DNA of 64,000 bases. Origin: Variovorax paradoxus. Lineage in GTDB: Bacteria > Pseudomonadota > Gammaproteobacteria > Burkholderiales > Burkholderiaceae_C. A program made the translations under genes and the position numbers. The notes below the pieces were generated by a model. It made no database searches, was not told the origin of the DNA, and was given only the letters and a program-made list of their open reading frames with translations. Positions 46,054 to 56,340 of the stretch are shown piece after piece (position 1 is the stretch's first letter; every line of letters begins with the position of its first letter). The stretch is taken from positions 1 to 64,000 of the forward strand of contig NZ_JXQQ01000084.1 of the NCBI RefSeq assembly GCF_000834655.1, written 5' to 3'.

Positions 46054-49000
46054 ATGCCGAACGAAGAAGCCATCTCCACGCCCACGCCCTCACCCGCGCC
46101 CACGCCGCCTGCGGTCAAGGCCAGGCGCTCGCGCGCGCGCCGTGCAGCGCGTGCGCTGGCATGGACCTTCGCGGGCCTCTTTCTCGCCGTGCTGCTGCTC
46201 GTCGCGGGCGCGTGGTGGTGGCTGGGCTCGAACACCTCGCTCGCCTTCGCGCTCGCGCAGGCGGCGCAGCGCCTCCCCGCGGGCCAGACGCTAGAGAGCC
46301 GCGACGTGACCGGGTCGCTGCGCACCGGCGGGCACATCGGCTGGCTCAAATACCAGAGCGCGAGCATCGCCGTCGAAGTGAACGACGCGACCATCGGCTG
46401 GCAGTTCGCGCCCCTCTTCCAGCGCAAGGTGCAGCTGGGTGAAGTGCATGCCAGGCAGGTGCTGATCGAAAAGCGCGGCCCGCCGAGCGAGGAGCCCGCC
46501 AAGCCGCTCGAGCAGCTCGCGCTGCCGATCGACGTGGACGTGCCCTTCCGCATCGACGAGGTCCGTTGGGCAGGCCCACCGGTGCTGCAGGCGACGAACC
46601 TCGCGGGCAACTACGTCTACAAGAACGCGGAGCACGCGCTCGAGGTGAAGGGCGTCGACATCGCCGACGGCCACTACAGCGCGCGCGTCAAGCTGCAGGG
46701 CCCCGCGCCGATGGCGATCGATGCCGCGCTCGACGGCCGCGTAAAGGCGCCGCTGGCCGAAGGCCGCCACATCGACGTGATCGCGAAAGCCACCGTGAAG
46801 GGCACGCTCGCGGGCACCGCGGCGCGGCTGCAGGTCGCCGCCGAACTCAAGCCCGCCGAAGAAAACGCCGATGCGCCGATGGAGGCGAAGCTGCAAGCGC
46901 AGATCGCGCCCTGGCTGCCGCAGCCGGTGATCGATGCCAAGGCCGATCTTGGCAACGTCGATGCATCGAGCCTGTGGCCCGGCGCGCCGCAGACGCGGCT
47001 CACCGGCAGCGTCTCGGTCGAACCCGATGCCGACGCGGGCCCCGGTGCGTGGAAAGCATCGGCCGACATCCGCAACGCACTGCCCGGCCCGTGGGACCAA
47101 TCGAAGCTGCCGGTCGAACAGGTGCAGGGCCGCGTGGGCTTCGACGGCACCAATTGGACCATTCCCGAAGCCACGGTGCGCGCCGGCGGCGGCCGCATCG
47201 ATGCCGAGGGCCGCTGGAGCCCCGCGCCCTCGCCGTGGCAGATCCGCGCGACGGTGCGCAGCGTGCGCCCCGGCGCGCTGCACAGCGAGCTGGCCGGCGC
47301 CCCCGTCAGCGGCCAGGTCACCGCGCAGCAGCGCGAAGACGCCATCACGTTCGATGCCGCGCTCAAGGCCGAAGGCGGCGCGGGCAGCAAGGCGCTGCCG
47401 GGCTTCGCGCTCGACCGCGCACTGGCACAAGGCCAGTGGAAAGACCAGGTGCTCGACCTGCGCACGCTGCGCATCGAGGCCCAGCGCGCGAGCGTGGACG
47501 GCAAGCTGCAGGTGCGCGTGGCCGAGCAGGCAGCGAGCGGCAAGCTGAACCTCGTGCTGCCCGGCGGCGGCGCGCAGCTCGAAGGGCGCATCGCGCCGGA
47601 CGCGGGCGCCGGCGACATCAAGGCGCGCATCGACGACGCCGACACCCTGCAGCGCTGGGTCGAGGGCCTGCCCGGTCTCTCGGCCGTGTTCGCAGGCGCG
47701 ACGGCCAAGGGCTCGGCGCGGCTCGATGCAAGCTGGCAGGGCGGCTGGCGGACGATCCAGCGCCGCATCGAGAACGCGAACGCACCGGCGCAGCGCGGCA
47801 TCTCGGAGCCCACGCTCAAGGCCGCGCTCGCAGTGCCCCGCCTCGACCTGACACTGCCGGCCGCGCAAGCCGGCGCGGCAGCCACCGCGGTGCAGCTGCG
47901 CGAGCTGCAAGCCGACCTCTCTGGCAGCCTCGCGCAGGCCGCGCTCACGCTGAAAGGCGAAGCCACCACCGGCACCCAGAAGATCACGCTCGACACCCGA
48001 GCCAGCGGCGGTATCGCAGGTGCCAACCAGTGGCGCGCCGCCCTCGCCAGCCTGCGCCTGCAGGCGCAGGACAGCGCCCGCCCCGGCAACCCGTGGATCG
48101 TCGAGCTGAGCCGCGAAGTCACCGCCACCATCCGCGCCGGAGGAACCCCGGCCCGCCTCGACATCGAAGCCTCCGCCGCCTCCGCCACGCTGCGCGGCCC
48201 GGTGCCCGGCACCGTGCGCATCGACTGGCAGCCGCTGCGTTTCAGCCAGAGCGGCGCGGCGCCGAACAAGGTGTTCCGCGTGCAGTCGAAAGGCCAGATG
48301 CAGGGCCTGCCGATGGCCTGGGCCGGCGCCTTCGGTGCGAGCTCGACGCTGAGCGAGCTCGGCATCAGCGGCGACCTGATGTTCGACGGCGACTGGGACA
48401 TCGACGCCGGCGACACGCTGCGCGCCAAGGCCCGCATCGCACGCCAGAGCGGCGACATCCGCGTGCAGGCCGGCGAGGCCGCGCTGGTCACCCGCATCAC
48501 GAGCGCCGGGACCGGCACCGCGAGCGAACGCACCATGAACTCCGCCTCGGCGGGCGGCGCGGATTCGCCCAGCACCCCGGCCGGCCTGCGCCAGGCCGAA
48601 CTGCGTCTCGATGCCGAAGGGGACGCGGTGCGTGCGACGCTTGCGTGGGACAGCGAACGCGCCGGCAAGATCAATGCCGACATGAACACGCGCGTCACGC
48701 AGCGCGCGGGTGGCTGGCAGTGGGCGCCCGATGCGCCGCTGGGCGGCAGCATCAAGGCCGCGCTGCCGAACCTGGGCGTGTGGTCGATGCTCGCGCCGCC
48801 AGGCTGGCGCATCGCCGGCACGCTCGATGCCAACGCCGCGCTCTCGGGCAACCGCGCCGCGCCGCGCTGGAACGGCACGCTGGGCGCCGACAAGCTCGCG
48901 CTGCGCGCCCCGGTCGAAGGGCTCGACCTGCGCGACGGGCGCCTGCGCGCCAGCCTCACCGGCGAGCGCATCGAGATCACCGAGTTCACGCTCAAGGGCG

Positions 49001-50148
49001 GCGCCGGCAGCTCGGCCCGCATCGGCGGCCAGAGCGGCAACCGCAGCACTGCGGCGAGCGAGGCGAACACCGACGGCGGATCGCTCTCGGCGCGCGGCGA
49101 GATGAGCTGGGGCAGCACATCGGCCGCCGCCACGCCGAGCATCCGCATGGCGATGCAGGGCGAACTGCGCGCGCTGCGCGTGCTGGTGCGCACCGACCGG
49201 CAGGTCACGCTCTCGGGCGACCTGCAGGCGCAGCTGAACGCCGGCCAGTTCACCGTGCGCGGCAAGCTCAAGACCGACCGCGCCGTCATCATCCTGCCCG
49301 ACGAGACCGCGCCCAGCCTCGGCAGCGACGTGGTCGTTCGCTCGGCCGCCAAGGACCGCGAAGCCGCCGAGGCCGCGCAGCGCGAATCGGCCCGCGCCGA
49401 TGCGCAGGCCGCCAAGCCGCAGACAGCGAAGCCGCCCGACATCGTCGTCAACTTCGACCTGGGCGACGACTTCGCGGTGCAGGGACGCGGCATCACCACG
49501 CGCCTGGAAGGCAACCTGGAGATCCGCAGCACCAAGCTGAACGCACCGCCGCGCATCACCGGCGAAGTGAAGACCGTGAAGGGACAGTACCGCGCCTACG
49601 GCCAGCAGCTCGATGTCGAAACCGGCGTGGCGCGCTTCAACGGCCCCTTCGACAACCCGCAACTCGACATCCTGGCGATCCGCCCCAACCTTTCGCAGCG
49701 CGCCGGCGTGCAGATCACCGGCAGCGCGCAATCGCCGCGCGTGAAGCTCTACTCGGAGCCCGCGCTCTCCGATGCGGAGACGCTGTCGTGGGTCATTCTT
49801 GGCCGCGCCTCGGCCACCAGCGGCGGCGAGTCGGCGCTGCTGCAGCAGGCCGCGCTCGCGGTGCTGGGCAAGATCGGCAAGGGCGGCAGCGGCGGCAGCC
49901 TGGCGAGCCGCTTCGGCCTGGACGAACTCGGCTTCAAGGGCCCTGGCAGCGGCGGCGACCTGCGCGAATCCGCGGTCACGCTGGGCAAGCGGCTCTCCAA
50001 GGATTTCTACATCACCTACGAGCGCAGCCTGGGCGGCACCTTCGGCACGATCTTCATCTTCTACGACCTCACGCAACGCCTCACGCTGCGCGGACAGGCC
50101 GGTCAGAAAAGCGGCCTCGATCTGATCTACACGGTGAAGTACGACTAG
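46054..50148 (+). CDS. tamB: TamB/DUF490 translocation and lipid-transport protein
   Basis: A 1364-residue protein anchored by one inner-membrane helix (about residues 37-60), spanning the periplasm as an amphipathic beta groove. The C-terminal ~350 residues form the conserved TamB (DUF490) domain with VKTVKGQYRAYGQQLDVE and LSWVILGRASA. It pairs with TamA and, by analogy to YhdP/TamB, may carry phospholipids. The ATG at 46054 lies 11 bp after tamA; the longer upstream reading is a shadow of tamA. Confidence 0.95.
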   Translation: MPNEEAISTPTPSPAPTPPAVKARRSRARRAARALAWTFAGLFLAVLLLVAGAWWWLGSNTSLAFALAQAAQRLPAGQTLESRDVTGSLRTGGHIGWLKYQSASIAVEVNDATIGWQFAPLFQRKVQLGEVHARQVLIEKRGPPSEEPAKPLEQLALPIDVDVPFRIDEVRWAGPPVLQATNLAGNYVYKNAEHALEVKGVDIADGHYSARVKLQGPAPMAIDAALDGRVKAPLAEGRHIDVIAKATVKGTLAGTAARLQVAAELKPAEENADAPMEAKLQAQIAPWLPQPVIDAKADLGNVDASSLWPGAPQTRLTGSVSVEPDADAGPGAWKASADIRNALPGPWDQSKLPVEQVQGRVGFDGTNWTIPEATVRAGGGRIDAEGRWSPAPSPWQIRATVRSVRPGALHSELAGAPVSGQVTAQQREDAITFDAALKAEGGAGSKALPGFALDRALAQGQWKDQVLDLRTLRIEAQRASVDGKLQVRVAEQAASGKLNLVLPGGGAQLEGRIAPDAGAGDIKARIDDADTLQRWVEGLPGLSAVFAGATAKGSARLDASWQGGWRTIQRRIENANAPAQRGISEPTLKAALAVPRLDLTLPAAQAGAAATAVQLRELQADLSGSLAQAALTLKGEATTGTQKITLDTRASGGIAGANQWRAALASLRLQAQDSARPGNPWIVELSREVTATIRAGGTPARLDIEASAASATLRGPVPGTVRIDWQPLRFSQSGAAPNKVFRVQSKGQMQGLPMAWAGAFGASSTLSELGISGDLMFDGDWDIDAGDTLRAKARIARQSGDIRVQAGEAALVTRITSAGTGTASERTMNSASAGGADSPSTPAGLRQAELRLDAEGDAVRATLAWDSERAGKINADMNTRVTQRAGGWQWAPDAPLGGSIKAALPNLGVWSMLAPPGWRIAGTLDANAALSGNRAAPRWNGTLGADKLALRAPVEGLDLRDGRLRASLTGERIEITEFTLKGGAGSSARIGGQSGNRSTAASEANTDGGSLSARGEMSWGSTSAAATPSIRMAMQGELRALRVLVRTDRQVTLSGDLQAQLNAGQFTVRGKLKTDRAVIILPDETAPSLGSDVVVRSAAKDREAAEAAQRESARADAQAAKPQTAKPPDIVVNFDLGDDFAVQGRGITTRLEGNLEIRSTKLNAPPRITGEVKTVKGQYRAYGQQLDVETGVARFNGPFDNPQLDILAIRPNLSQRAGVQITGSAQSPRVKLYSEPALSDAETLSWVILGRASATSGGESALLQQAALAVLGKIGKGGSGGSLASRFGLDELGFKGPGSGGDLRESAVTLGKRLSKDFYITYERSLGGTFGTIFIFYDLTQRLTLRGQAGQKSGLDLIYTVKYD

Positions 50149-50253
50149 GGTCTGCGCCCTGCCAGAACGGAGTTCCAAAACCGAGGGACTTCGATCTTGA
50201 CCCGGCCAAATGCCGAGTTAACAATTCGTCGACGCCTTCACCGAGGAGCGACG

Positions 50254-50562
50254 ATGAAAAATGATGGAGACAAGGGCGACCACAGCCCGGTTCCGGTATC
50301 GGACCGTCAGACGTACGACCCGCCGGCATCGCAACGGATCACGCGCGTGCGCAGCGTGCTGCACGCGGTGATCGCGGTCATCGCCCTGCTGGCGATCGGC
50401 ACGTCGATCCCGCACTGGGGCGGCGACGAATTTCCCGTGATGAGCCTGGTGATCTACGTGGCGGGCATGGTCTTCATCGCCATGCCGCTGTGCCTCTGCT
50501 ACGAGGCGCTGCTCAAGTCGTACACGGAGCAGCAGCAGATGAGGGGCAGCAGCCCCACCTGA
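50254..50562 (+). CDS. Small two-helix membrane protein
   Basis: A 102-residue hydrophobic protein with two predicted helices: SVLHAVIAVIALLAIGTSI (about 35-53) and VMSLVIYVAGMVFIAMPLCL (about 62-81). The ATG at 50254 has the ribosome site GAGGAGCGACG; a longer frame from 50197 is less likely. It is convergent with fdsD. No family recognised. Confidence 0.65.
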   Translation: MKNDGDKGDHSPVPVSDRQTYDPPASQRITRVRSVLHAVIAVIALLAIGTSIPHWGGDEFPVMSLVIYVAGMVFIAMPLCLCYEALLKSYTEQQQMRGSSPT

Positions 50563-50584
50563 GGCACCTGCCCCGGCCGGCGAC

Positions 50585-50893
50585 CTAACCCGCGTCGCCC
50601 CCGCCCTGCGGAAACTGCTCCCTCTTGTCGGCCGCATCGAGCGCCCCGCCCGGCATCAGGTTCGCGCGGTGGCTGCGCACCGCCGACGCGACGATCGGCA
50701 TCAGGTGCGTCGCGCCGCCCGCCTCGAGCGAGCGGATCAGCTGCAGGCGCATGCTCGGCGCCCAGAACGATTTCAGGTGCGCCGCGATCGCGTCCGTGGC
50801 CATCGTCGCGTTGTCGGGCGACTGGGCCTGGAAGAAGCTGCCGATCTGGTTGGCCATCTTGACCAGTTGCGCCGTCGGATCGTGGTCGTGCAT
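50585..50893 (-). CDS. fdsD: Formate dehydrogenase delta subunit
   Basis: A 102-residue protein of the FdsD family: KMANQIGSFFQAQ...HLKSFWAPSMRLQL is the conserved core. FdsD supports assembly or stability of the NAD-linked Mo formate dehydrogenase FdsABG. It is the last gene of the fdsGBA-fdhD-fdsD series. Confidence 0.93.
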   Translation of the reverse strand: MHDHDPTAQLVKMANQIGSFFQAQSPDNATMATDAIAAHLKSFWAPSMRLQLIRSLEAGGATHLMPIVASAVRSHRANLMPGGALDAADKREQFPQGGGDAG

Positions 50894-50943
50894 GCACTGC
50901 CTTTGAGAGAGATGAAGTTGCCGGCCGCTCGCCCGCGTCGATG

Positions 50944-51831
50944 TCAGTGCGCGCGGCGTCCGGTCGGTGTGGGTGTGAGTTCCTGCCCGGCCGTCGTCAC
51001 GCGCTCCGGGTGGCTGTAGACGGCCAGGTCGTCCTGGCGCGCGGAGCCCACCAGCGTGAGCCGTGCGCGTTCGGCCGTGGCCACCGCGAACGAGGTGGGC
51101 GCGGACACGGCAGCCAGCAGCGGCACGCCCGCCATCGCGGTCTTCTGCACCATCTCGAAACTCGCGCGGCTGGTCACGGCGATGAAGCCGGCCGATGCAT
51201 CGACGTCGTTGCTCGCGAGCGCGCCGATGAGCTTGTCGAGCGCGTTGTGGCGGCCCACGTCTTCGCGCAGCCACATCACCTCGCCCTCGGCGGAGCACCA
51301 CGCCGCCGCATGCACCGCGCCGGTGGCCTGCTGCAAGGTCTGCAGCGACTGGAACTGCGACATCGCGCGCGCAATGGCCTGCCGCTCCAGCACCACGCCG
51401 GCATCGCCGAGCACCGGCAACTCGCGCGACACGTGCGCCAGGCTCTCGGTGCCGCACAGGCCGCAGCCGGTGCGGCCCGCGATCGTGCGGCGCCGCTGCT
51501 TCAGGCGCGTGAACGCGGCGCTCGCCACCTGCAGGCGCACCGTGATGCCGAGGTCCGAAGGCGCGATGTCCACCGCGTAGAGCTCGTGCGGCGCATCGAG
51601 GATGCCTTCGCTCAGCGAGAAGCCGAGCGCGAAGTCTTCCAGGTCCAGCGGCGTCGCGAGCATCACCGCGTGCGAGATGCCGTTGAACTCCAGCGCCACG
51701 GGCACTTCCTCGGCCACCCAGTCCTGCACCGCGTAGGCCTCGCCGCCGCGCACGCCGTGCACGGGCAGCAGCAGCGCGCCTTCGCAGAAAGTGTCGGCGC
51801 CTTCGGCGGCCGGCAGGGTGGCGATGTTCAT
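50944..51831 (-). CDS. fdhD: FdhD/FdsC sulfurtransferase for formate dehydrogenase maturation
   Basis: A 295-residue chaperone that passes sulfur to the molybdenum cofactor and so activates formate dehydrogenase (called FdsC in Cupriavidus and Rhodobacter operons). The conserved Cys pair is in GCGLCGTES (about residues 122-126). The C-terminal LREDVGRHNALDKLIG is characteristic. It lies between fdsA and fdsD with an 18-bp gap after fdsA. Confidence 0.95.
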   Translation of the reverse strand: MNIATLPAAEGADTFCEGALLLPVHGVRGGEAYAVQDWVAEEVPVALEFNGISHAVMLATPLDLEDFALGFSLSEGILDAPHELYAVDIAPSDLGITVRLQVASAAFTRLKQRRRTIAGRTGCGLCGTESLAHVSRELPVLGDAGVVLERQAIARAMSQFQSLQTLQQATGAVHAAAWCSAEGEVMWLREDVGRHNALDKLIGALASNDVDASAGFIAVTSRASFEMVQKTAMAGVPLLAAVSAPTSFAVATAERARLTLVGSARQDDLAVYSHPERVTTAGQELTPTPTGRRAH

Positions 51832-51849
51832 GCCTGTTCCTGCCTCCGC

Positions 51850-54726
51850 CTACTTGGCCGGCGCCGTCTCGTTGCGCTTCTCCGGCAGCGCGCCGGCGGT
51901 CGCCAGGTCGATCTGCGTCTTGTTGAAGCGGCTGTACTCCTGCTGCCAGGTCGAGGGCTGCATCACCGGCATCACCTGCACCGCCGTCACCTTGTACTCG
52001 GGGCAGTTGGTGGCCCAGTCGGAGTTGTCGGTGGTGATGACGTTGGCGCCCGACTCGGGGAAGTGGAAGGTGGTGTAGACCACGCCCGGCTGCATGCGCT
52101 CGGACACCGTGGCGCGCAGCACCGTCTCGCCCGCGCGGCTCTGGATGCCGACCCAGTCGTCGTCCTTCACGCCGCGCTCCTCCGCGTCGTGCGGATGGAT
52201 CTCCAGCCGGTCTTCGCCGTGCCACAGGTTGTTGTCGGTGCGGCGCGTCTGCGCGCCCACGTTGTACTGCGACAGGATGCGCCCGGTGGTCAGGAGCAGC
52301 GGGAACTTGCGCGTGACCTTCTCGTCGGTCGCCACGTACTGCGTGACGATGAAGCGGCCCTTGCCGCGCACGAAGGTGTCGATGTGCATGGTCGGCGTGC
52401 CCTCGGGCGCGTCGTCGTTGCAGGGCCACTGGATGCTGCCCAGTTCGTCCAGGCGCTTGTAGCTCACGCCGTGGAAGGTCGGCGTCAGCGCGGCGATCTC
52501 GGCCATGATGTCCTCGGGGCTCTTGTAGTCCATCGGGTAGCCCAGCGCCTGCGCGAGCTTCACCGTGATCTCCCAGTCGGCCAGGCCCGCCTTCGGCGGC
52601 ATCACCTTGCGAACGCGCGAGATGCGGCGCTCCGCATTGGTGAAGGTGCCGTCCTTCTCGAGGAACGAGGAGCCCGGCAGGAACACGTGGGCGTACTTGG
52701 CGGTTTCGTTCAGGAACATGTCCTGCACGACCACGCACTCCATCGCCATCATCGCCGCGGCCACGTGCTGCGTGTTGGGGTCCGACTGCACGATGTCCTC
52801 GCCTTCGCAGTACAGCCCCTTGAAGGCGCCACCGATGGCGGACTCGAACATGTTGGGAATGCGCAGGCCCGGCTCCGGATCGATGGCGACGCCCCAGGCT
52901 GCCTCGAACGAAGCGCGCGTGGTGCTGTCCGACACGTGGCGGTAGCCCGGCAGCTCGTGCGGGAACGAACCCATGTCGCAGGCGCCCTGCACGTTGTTCT
53001 GGCCGCGCAGCGGGTTCACGCCCACGCCTTCGCGGCCGACGTTGCCGGTGGCCATCGCGAGGTTGGCGATGCCCATCACCGTGGTCGAGCCCTGGCTATG
53101 CTCGGTCACGCCCAGGCCGTAAAAGATGGCGCCGTTGGCGGCGCTCGCGAACAGGCGCGCGGCGGCGCGCATCTCCGCGGCCGGGACGCCGGTGGCCTTC
53201 TCGGTGGCCTCGGGCGATTGCTCGGGCTGCGCGACGAAGGCTTTCCAGGCGGCGAACGAGGCGGTGTCGCAGCGCTCGGCGATGAAGGCGTCGGCCGTGA
53301 GCCCCTCGGTCACGATGACGTGCGCGAGCGCAGTGACCACGGCTACGTTGGTGCCGGGCTTCAACTGCAGGTGGTGCGAGGCCTTCACGTGCGGCGACTT
53401 CACGATGTCGATGCGGCGCGGATCGACCACGATCAGCTTGGCGCCCTCGCGCAGGCGCTTCTTCATGCGCGAGGCGAACACCGGGTGGCCGTCGGTCGGG
53501 TTGGCGCCGATCACCATGATCACGTCGGCCTTCTCCACCGACTTGAAGGTCTGCGTGCCGGCCGATTCACCCAGCGTCTGCTTCAGCCCGTAGCCCGTGG
53601 GCGAGTGGCACACGCGGGCGCAGGTGTCGACGTTGTTGTTGCCGAAGGCCGCACGCACCAGCTTCTGCACGAGGTAGGTTTCCTCGTTGGTGCAGCGCGA
53701 CGAAGTGATGCCGCCGATGGAGTCCTTGCCGTACTTGGCCTGCAGGCGCTTGAATTCGCCGGCCGCGTAGTTGAGCGCGGTGTCCCAGCTCACCTCCTGC
53801 CATGGGTCGCTGATGTTCTTTCGGATCATCGGCTTGAGCATGCGGTCCTGGTGCGTGGCGTAGCCCCAGGCGAAGCGGCCCTTCACGCACGAGTGGCCCT
53901 CGTTGGCCTTGCCGTCTTTCCACGGCGTCATGCGCACGACCTCGTTGCCCTTCATCTCGGCCTTGAATGCGCAACCCACGCCGCAGTACGCGCAGGTGGT
54001 GATGATGCTGTGCTCGGGCTGGCCGAGCCAGATGACCGACTTTTCCTGCAGCGTGGCCGTCGGGCAGGCCTCGACGCAGGCGCCGCAGCTCACGCATTCC
54101 GATTCCATGAAGGCCTCGTCCTGCCCCGGCGACACGCGCGACTCGAAGCCGCGGCCGCTGATGGTGAGCGCGAAGGTGCCCTGCGTTTCCTCGCAGGCGC
54201 GCACGCAGCGGTTGCAGACGATGCACTTCGACGGGTCGTAGGTGAAGTACGGGTTCGACTCGTCTTTCTGGTCCTTCAGGTGGTTGGCGCCGTCGAAGCC
54301 GTAGCGCACGTTGCGCAGGCCCGTGACGCCCGCCATGTCCTGCAGCTCGCAGTTGCCGTTGGCCGAGCAGGTGAGGCAATCGAGCGGATGGTCGGAGATG
54401 TACAGCTCCATCACGCCCTTGCGCAGGTCCTGCAGCTTGGGCGTCTGCGTGCGCACCTTCATGCCGGCTTCGGCCGGCGTGGTGCACGAGGCCGGAAAGC
54501 CCTTGCGGCCCTCGATCTCGACCAGGCACAGGCGGCACGAGCCGAAGGGCTCCAGGCTGTCGGTGGCGCAGAGCTTGGGCACGTTGATGCCTGCATCCAC
54601 CGCCGCGCGCATGAGCGAAGTGCCCGCGGGCACGGTGACTTCGTTGCCGTCGATCTCCAGCGTCACTTCGCGCGTCGATTCGCGCTTGGGGGTGCCGTAG
54701 TCGATTTCTTTCAGATGGTCGAGCAT
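51850..54726 (-). CDS. fdsA: NAD-linked formate dehydrogenase, alpha (catalytic Mo) subunit
   Basis: A 958-residue enzyme oxidising formate to CO2 with a bis-MGD molybdenum centre. Residues ~20-95 hold a [2Fe-2S] ferredoxin-like domain (CATDSLEPFGSCRLC), then a HxxxCxxCxxxxxC site (NuoG-like), two [4Fe-4S] ferredoxin sites (CIVCNRCVRAC, CVSCGACVEACP) and a fifth cluster at CAYCGVGC. The molybdenum ligand is Cys373 in NNVDTCARVCHSPTGYG, followed by His374; a cysteine, not selenocysteine, form. The start ATG is at 54726. It couples to FdsB/FdsG for NAD+ reduction. Confidence 0.97.
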   Translation of the reverse strand: MLDHLKEIDYGTPKRESTREVTLEIDGNEVTVPAGTSLMRAAVDAGINVPKLCATDSLEPFGSCRLCLVEIEGRKGFPASCTTPAEAGMKVRTQTPKLQDLRKGVMELYISDHPLDCLTCSANGNCELQDMAGVTGLRNVRYGFDGANHLKDQKDESNPYFTYDPSKCIVCNRCVRACEETQGTFALTISGRGFESRVSPGQDEAFMESECVSCGACVEACPTATLQEKSVIWLGQPEHSIITTCAYCGVGCAFKAEMKGNEVVRMTPWKDGKANEGHSCVKGRFAWGYATHQDRMLKPMIRKNISDPWQEVSWDTALNYAAGEFKRLQAKYGKDSIGGITSSRCTNEETYLVQKLVRAAFGNNNVDTCARVCHSPTGYGLKQTLGESAGTQTFKSVEKADVIMVIGANPTDGHPVFASRMKKRLREGAKLIVVDPRRIDIVKSPHVKASHHLQLKPGTNVAVVTALAHVIVTEGLTADAFIAERCDTASFAAWKAFVAQPEQSPEATEKATGVPAAEMRAAARLFASAANGAIFYGLGVTEHSQGSTTVMGIANLAMATGNVGREGVGVNPLRGQNNVQGACDMGSFPHELPGYRHVSDSTTRASFEAAWGVAIDPEPGLRIPNMFESAIGGAFKGLYCEGEDIVQSDPNTQHVAAAMMAMECVVVQDMFLNETAKYAHVFLPGSSFLEKDGTFTNAERRISRVRKVMPPKAGLADWEITVKLAQALGYPMDYKSPEDIMAEIAALTPTFHGVSYKRLDELGSIQWPCNDDAPEGTPTMHIDTFVRGKGRFIVTQYVATDEKVTRKFPLLLTTGRILSQYNVGAQTRRTDNNLWHGEDRLEIHPHDAEERGVKDDDWVGIQSRAGETVLRATVSERMQPGVVYTTFHFPESGANVITTDNSDWATNCPEYKVTAVQVMPVMQPSTWQQEYSRFNKTQIDLATAGALPEKRNETAPAK

Positions 54727-54777
54727 GTGTTCTTGTCTCCTGCTGCTTGTGCGATGCGAGCGATGCGTTCGATGCTT

Positions 54778-56340
54778 TCAAGCAGCCTTGCGATCGGGAA
54801 CCACGAGACCGAAGTCCTGTGGGAAATGGTCGAGTGCGGAAAGCACCGGGAACGGCGTCATGCCCCCCATGGCGCACAGCGAGCCGTGGACCATGGTGTT
54901 GCACAGGTCGCGCAGCAGGATCACGTGCTCCACGCGCTTGTTGTCCGCGCGGATCTTGTCGATCACCTCCACGCCGCGCGTCGAGCCGATGCGGCACGGC
55001 GTGCACTTGCCGCACGACTCGATGGCGCAGAACTCCATCGCATAGCGCGCGAGCTTGGAGAGGTCGGCCGTGTCGTCGTGCACCACGATGCCGCCGTGGC
55101 CCACCGTGCCGCCCACGGCCGCGTAGGCCTCGTAGTCCAGCGGCAGGTCCCATTGCGATTCGGGCAGGTAGGCCCCCAGCGGCCCGCCGACCTGCACCGC
55201 CTTGATCGGCCGGCCCGAGGCGGAGCCGCCGCCGTAGTCGTACAAGAGCTCTCGCAGCGTGACGCCGAAGGCCTTCTCCACCAGCCCGCCGTGCTTGATG
55301 TTGCCGGCCAGCTGCATCGGCAGCGTGCCGCGCGAGCGGCCCACGCCGAAGTCGCGGTAGTGCTCGGCGCCGCGTGCCAGGATCAGCGGCACGCTCGCGA
55401 GCGTGATCACGTTGTTGATGAGCGTCGGCTGCCCGAAGAGGCCGGCGATGGCCGGCAGCGGCGGCTTGGCGCGCACGATGCCGCGCTTGCCTTCCAGGCT
55501 TTCGAGCAGCGCGGTTTCTTCGCCGCACACATAAGAGCCCGCGCCCTTGCGCACTTCGAGCCAGAAGGTCCGGCCCGCGCCGAGGATGTTCTCGCCGAGG
55601 AAGCCCGCGGCTTCCGCCGCGCGGATCGCCTCGTTCATCGTCGCGATGGCGTGCGGGTATTCGGAGCGGATGTAGACGTAGCCCTTGGTCGCGCCGGTGG
55701 CGATGCCCGCGATGGTCATGCCCTCGATGAGCATGAGCGGATCGCCCTCCATCGTCATGCGGTCGGAGAAGGTGCCCGAGTCGCCCTCGTCGGCGTTGCA
55801 GACGATGTACTTCTGCGCGGCCGGCGTGGCCATCACCGTCTTCCACTTGATGCCCGCCGGGAACGCCGCGCCGCCGCGGCCGCGCAGGCCCGAGTCGAGC
55901 ACCTGCTGCACCACTTCCTCGGGCTTCAGGCCCAGCGCGCGGCGCAGGCCCGCATAGCCTTCGTGCGCTTCGTAGTCGGCAACGGACACGGGATCGGTGA
56001 TGCCCATGCGCGCGAAAGTCAGGCGCTCCTGCTTCTTGAGATACGGAATCTCGTCGGTCAGGCCGAGCGACAGCGGATGCGTCTGCGCGCCTTCGGCGAA
56101 GCCCGCATCGAACAGGTCGGCCACGTCGTCGATGGTCACCGGGCCATAGGCCACGCGGCCGGCCGGCGTCGACACCTCGACCATCGGTTCCAGCCAGAAC
56201 AGGCCGCGCGAGCCGTTGCGCACCATGCTGAAAGACACGCCGCGAACGGCGGCCTCCTGCGCGATGCGCTCGGCCACGCGTTCCGCGCCGACCGCCAGTG
56301 CGGCCGAATCGCGCGGCACGTAAACAGTAAGGCCGCTCAT
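54778..56340 (-). CDS. fdsB: NAD-linked formate dehydrogenase, beta (FMN/NAD) subunit
   Basis: A 520-residue NuoF-like subunit. It has an N-terminal thioredoxin-like region, the NADH/FMN site GLRGRGGAAFPAGIKWK (about 149-165), and the [4Fe-4S] motif ESCGKCTPCRIGS near the C-terminus. It passes electrons from FdsA to NAD+. Its ATG at 56340 overlaps the fdsG stop by four bases. The longer in-frame reading is a shadow of fdsG. Confidence 0.96.
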   Translation of the reverse strand: MSGLTVYVPRDSAALAVGAERVAERIAQEAAVRGVSFSMVRNGSRGLFWLEPMVEVSTPAGRVAYGPVTIDDVADLFDAGFAEGAQTHPLSLGLTDEIPYLKKQERLTFARMGITDPVSVADYEAHEGYAGLRRALGLKPEEVVQQVLDSGLRGRGGAAFPAGIKWKTVMATPAAQKYIVCNADEGDSGTFSDRMTMEGDPLMLIEGMTIAGIATGATKGYVYIRSEYPHAIATMNEAIRAAEAAGFLGENILGAGRTFWLEVRKGAGSYVCGEETALLESLEGKRGIVRAKPPLPAIAGLFGQPTLINNVITLASVPLILARGAEHYRDFGVGRSRGTLPMQLAGNIKHGGLVEKAFGVTLRELLYDYGGGSASGRPIKAVQVGGPLGAYLPESQWDLPLDYEAYAAVGGTVGHGGIVVHDDTADLSKLARYAMEFCAIESCGKCTPCRIGSTRGVEVIDKIRADNKRVEHVILLRDLCNTMVHGSLCAMGGMTPFPVLSALDHFPQDFGLVVPDRKAA